Below are positions 40,812-43,301 of a DNA stretch of 43,301 nucleotides, one piece after another. Within the stretch, counting starts at the first letter, position 1. Every line of letters begins with the position of its first letter. Source of the DNA: Arthrobacter sp. SO3 (GTDB lineage Bacteria > Actinomycetota > Actinomycetes > Actinomycetales > Micrococcaceae); NCBI RefSeq assembly GCF_020532825.1, contig NZ_MQTS01000040.1:1-43301 (forward strand), in the 5' to 3' direction. A program made the position numbers and the translations under genes. The notes under the pieces are model-generated. The model searched no databases. It worked only from the letters and a program-made list of their open reading frames with translations, and was not told where the DNA came from.

Positions 40812-41020
40812 GGAACATTGGAACGGAAACCATCGGTAGCGTGGCTATGTCGGTCTCCTCTGACACCGGATGTCGGTGGGATCCAACACCACTTGATGGC
40901 CTGTCGGGGCTGAAACGTCGGTTTGGCCTTCTTCCGCTTACGCAGAACTTCGGCTACATCGCTGAGCGACCGCCGGTCAGGCCGCACCCGGAGAACCAGC
41001 CACTTGATCAGCGTGTGCAT
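40763..41020 (-). CDS. Small basic protein at the end of the transfer operon, possibly truncated
   Basis: 85 codons from the ATG at 41020, which overlaps the DUF4913 stop (TGATG). Seen: basic start (MHTLIKWLVLRVRPDRRSLS, then RKRKKAKP). The last ~20 codons run through the 3' end of the oppositely oriented nuclease gene, so the original gene may have been cut when the restriction island was inserted. Family unknown. Confidence 0.4.
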   Translation of the reverse strand: MHTLIKWLVLRVRPDRRSLSDVAEVLRKRKKAKPTFQPRQAIKWCWIPPTSGVRGDRHSHATDGFRSNVPYERDQRLASLSINFC

Positions 41021-41445
41021 CAGAACAACCCTGCGGGCGGTTTTTCGCACGGTAGCGGCGGCAGCTTGGCCTTGTGCCCGTCGTCGGGGCTGCAGCCCTT
41101 GAATGGGCCGTCTGCGGACAGCAGGACGGACATGTGGTGGTCTGCGTGGTCACGCCACCACACACTCATGCCGGTGGCCCCTTCCAGGCGCAAGAACTCC
41201 CAGGCACGCCAGAGAGCTTCCAGCCGGCTGATCGCTTCGGAGTGTTTCCACCACTGCGGGCACCAGGTGATCCCGCCGCCGGGGTTGATGTACCGGCGAT
41301 ACGTGGGGGCCAGCTTCTCCCCCACGAACTCAGCCACGTTGGCATAGAACAGTTCGGGGGCGTCCTCTTCGGTTTTCGCCGGCTCGGCGACGTCCGTAGC
41401 TGCACCGTCCAGCTCGTCGTCCCACTCCCCCAGGCTGTCACTCAT
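41020..41445 (-). CDS. DUF4913-family protein
   Basis: 141 residues from the ATG at 41445 (GGGAG before it). Seen: LFYANVAEFVGEKLAPTYRR, ITWCPQWWKHSEAISRLEAL, then WRAWEFLRLE and MSVWWRDHADHHMSVLLSAD, the tryptophan-rich signature of DUF4913. These proteins regularly follow VirD4/TraG genes on actinobacterial conjugative plasmids; function unknown. The start overlaps the end of the coupling protein gene by eight bases. Confidence 0.82.
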   Translation of the reverse strand: MSDSLGEWDDELDGAATDVAEPAKTEEDAPELFYANVAEFVGEKLAPTYRRYINPGGGITWCPQWWKHSEAISRLEALWRAWEFLRLEGATGMSVWWRDHADHHMSVLLSADGPFKGCSPDDGHKAKLPPLPCEKPPAGLF

Positions 41446-43207
41446 CGGAGGCTCCCGCAGCAACCCAGCGATTGCCGGCAGCGGCCGGCGGCCGGTTTGC
41501 CGGATCATGGGCAGCAATGGAGGCCCTGACCGCTTCGGCGTGCGGGCCGCTCATCCAGGGCACCGTTTCCAGCAGCGCTGCAGGGGCACCGGAAGCGAAC
41601 ATGATTGCGCGGCCGCGAGGGAACGCGGCGAGGTCCGAGACGTCCAGAGTGCGTTCCTTGCGGTCGTCGTCGTGGCTGTAAGACGTGCCCTGTTTAGAAC
41701 GGCTCTTGGTCATGTTGGAGTACCGGTACTCCCCCACCAGCTGCGCGAGCTCGTTCAGGAACTCCGCTTCGGCGACACCGCCGCCGTACACCTTTATATT
41801 GGCCGCCGACCAGAGCTTGCGCATCCCTTCGCGTCCCCAGACCTCCACGCCCTGCGACCAGGATTGAAGGATGGTCATCAGGACGATGCCACGGGAACCG
41901 TAGTGGCTGTAGAGGTTGGGCAGTTCGCGCCAGCGGCAGACGTTGGCGGCCTCGTCCAGGACACCGATCATGGGCGTGGCCAGGCGCCCGCCAGGGGAAT
42001 GGACGGCCAGTTCTTCGGCCGCTTCCACCGTGGCCACCGTCAGGGCCGTCACCAGCGGGCCGGCGGTTCCCTTGCCCTCCTTGGACAGGCTGTACAGCGT
42101 GCCCTTGGACCGCACGAACTCGGCCGGATCAAACTGCGGCCGCGTGTCCGTCTCACCCTGCGGAGTGACCCACTGGGCCACCTGGCGGTTGGTCAGGCAC
42201 GAGGCCATTTGCAGCGCCGTGCCGTAGACACCGCCGCGCTGCTTATCGGGAGCGTTCACGACGCCGGCCACGGCGTTGGACGTTTGGGCGAACCCGTGGG
42301 TTTTGAGAATGTCCACGGCCTCATCGTCCGTCGGCCGCGTCAACCAGGTATGCACCTGCGTGATGGGCCGGCCGTCGAGGGCCGCAGCCAGCAGCAGGCC
42401 AGCGAGAAGATCCTGCCCGGCTGGATCGAAATAGGCATCCGTCTTTGCGTCGGGACCGCGAGAGCCGGCGGCAAAGTGGTCCGCGAGCCGTGCGGCCCGC
42501 ACCTCGTCCGTCACGTAACTCAACGGATTCCACCACCAGGCCGGTTCCTCCAAGGCCACAGACTGCGGATCGAAGACCCACACTGGCCCGTTCGCGGCCC
42601 GGACGTCGCGTGTACCGTCCACAATGTCGCGCTTGTTGGAGGTGACCAGGGCAGCGCCCGGAGCGGCGAGGATCGCCGGGATCGCCCTCGAGGTGGTCTT
42701 GCCCGTTCGCGGTCCCCAAATGTCGATGTGCATGTCTTCCCACGACCCAAAGACCAGCTGACGGCCCAGGACCGTTTTACCGACCGGAACACCAGGTGAG
42801 CCTTTCACGCCCAGGCGTTCGGCGGTGGCCGTCGCGCCTCGCAGGCTCAGCGCCCGCAAGTCCCGGCCTTTGGCCATGTGCTGGGCAGCGACGTCCACGC
42901 GGGACCGCTTGGAACGGCGGCGCAGCACCGAACGCAGCACCAGCACTGCCAGAGCCAGAACGACAACGCCCATACCGATCAGCACCCATGTGGCGGCCGC
43001 CGGCCAGAGCACTGTGCCTTTGAAGAGGCCGACGACGAGGGCGAACGGATTGCCCGGGAGCTGCTGGCCGTCACCGGCCAGCAGCGACCCCAGATGCACG
43101 GCCCCGGTGACGGAGCCGACGCCGAGCACCACGGCGGTGATGATCACCCAGAGAATGATCGTTTCGCCGCCCAGCTGGGAACGCTTGTTGCTACTCGGTG
43201 CACCCAT
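41438..43207 (-). CDS. VirD4/TraG-type coupling protein
   Basis: 589 residues. Seen: two N-terminal transmembrane helices (about 16-45 and 66-92), Walker A WGPRTGKTTS at about 164-173, VFDPQSVALEEPAWWWNPLS, and Walker B MIGVLDEAANVC at about 405. Such hexameric ATPases link the relaxosome to the T4SS channel. GGGGG precedes the ATG, which overlaps the upstream stop (TAATG). In a circular molecule it follows VirB4 through a small ORF. Confidence 0.9.
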   Translation of the reverse strand: MGAPSSNKRSQLGGETIILWVIITAVVLGVGSVTGAVHLGSLLAGDGQQLPGNPFALVVGLFKGTVLWPAAATWVLIGMGVVVLALAVLVLRSVLRRRSKRSRVDVAAQHMAKGRDLRALSLRGATATAERLGVKGSPGVPVGKTVLGRQLVFGSWEDMHIDIWGPRTGKTTSRAIPAILAAPGAALVTSNKRDIVDGTRDVRAANGPVWVFDPQSVALEEPAWWWNPLSYVTDEVRAARLADHFAAGSRGPDAKTDAYFDPAGQDLLAGLLLAAALDGRPITQVHTWLTRPTDDEAVDILKTHGFAQTSNAVAGVVNAPDKQRGGVYGTALQMASCLTNRQVAQWVTPQGETDTRPQFDPAEFVRSKGTLYSLSKEGKGTAGPLVTALTVATVEAAEELAVHSPGGRLATPMIGVLDEAANVCRWRELPNLYSHYGSRGIVLMTILQSWSQGVEVWGREGMRKLWSAANIKVYGGGVAEAEFLNELAQLVGEYRYSNMTKSRSKQGTSYSHDDDRKERTLDVSDLAAFPRGRAIMFASGAPAALLETVPWMSGPHAEAVRASIAAHDPANRPPAAAGNRWVAAGASDE

Positions 43208-43301
43208 TATTCTTCCCCCTCTATCTCTATTCGCTCAGGTTCGTTGGCCTGTTCTGCGGTGGGGATTCGCGTTTGAGCAGGTGATGTCGGTTCGGAGCCC
43301 C
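43207..43301 (-). CDS. Small ORF cut by the window end (transfer operon)
   Basis: 31 codons open to the window edge, ending RIPTAEQANEPERIEIEGEE and a TAA that overlaps the VirD4 ATG. If the two ends are joined, the frame continues into positions 10-1 with GTG (8-10) and ATG (2-4) starts, and GGGGGT eight bases before the GTG, giving a complete acidic protein of about 32-34 residues between VirB4 and VirD4. Otherwise it is the end of a longer gene. Function unknown. Confidence 0.5.
   Translation of the reverse strand, partial: GSEPTSPAQTRIPTAEQANEPERIEIEGEE

Noticed and set aside
1..43301. CRISPR arrays, tRNA or rRNA genes
   Set aside because: No regularly spaced direct repeats with unique spacers and no cloverleaf or rRNA-like sequence noticed on reading.

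Overview
The window reads as a high-GC actinobacterial conjugative plasmid, most like those of Micrococcales (Arthrobacter and relatives). The grounds are the GC-rich codon use and a VirB4/VirD4/SCO6880-type transfer cluster, together with NrdH, DUF3560, DUF4913, KfrA-like and zeta-toxin genes typical of such plasmids. It carries replication, partition, mobilization and transfer functions. The 31 codons at the extreme right end join in frame with the left end, so the window is probably one complete circular replicon cut inside the transfer operon (inference).

Layout. (1) 43.3-40.8 kb and, across the ends, 6.2-0.06 kb on the minus strand: transfer operon (degenerate P-loop protein, pilin-like 2-TM protein, membrane-anchored protein, TrbL/VirB6-like protein, SCO6880-like protein, VirB4 ATPase, small ORF, VirD4 coupling protein, DUF4913 protein, small basic protein). 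(2) 6.3-9.9 kb, plus strand: divergent transfer arm (HTH regulator, SLT-CHAP cell-wall hydrolase, lipoprotein, ParA-like ATPase, CopG-like protein, terminator). (3) 10.0-11.4 kb: putative replication initiator followed by one arm of a ~180-bp inverted repeat whose other arm lies at 29.3-29.5 kb. (4) 11.95-15.1 kb: NrdH, an LPD29-like protein, a DUF3560 protein and ParA/RHH-ParB, with three long palindromic promoter-operators and two half-sites. (5) 15.2-17.5 kb: KfrA-like protein and an HTH/zeta toxin pair. (6) 17.6-28.8 kb: accessory island with a PD-(D/E)xK two-gene unit, three RX4-6H (HEPN/Abi) proteins, two serine recombinases, and a 4,483-bp Tn402/Tn5053-like element (25-bp perfect terminal repeats, AAAAT target duplication, no transposase genes). 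Its cargo is an EACC1-like protein, a zinc-peptidase/GDWG fusion and a membrane pentapeptide-repeat protein. (7) 29.3-33.1 kb: three-hairpin oriT candidate, MobC, relaxase and accessory genes. (8) 33.2-40.8 kb: second island with a Type ISP restriction-modification enzyme and a DUF262-DUF1524 (GmrSD-like) nuclease.

Most noteworthy: the precisely delimited transposase-less Tn402-like unit that carries a putative conflict module and sits just upstream of a resolvase gene; the family of palindromic operators over the partition/accessory region; the duplicated inverted segment flanking 18 kb; and several unassigned defence-like genes.
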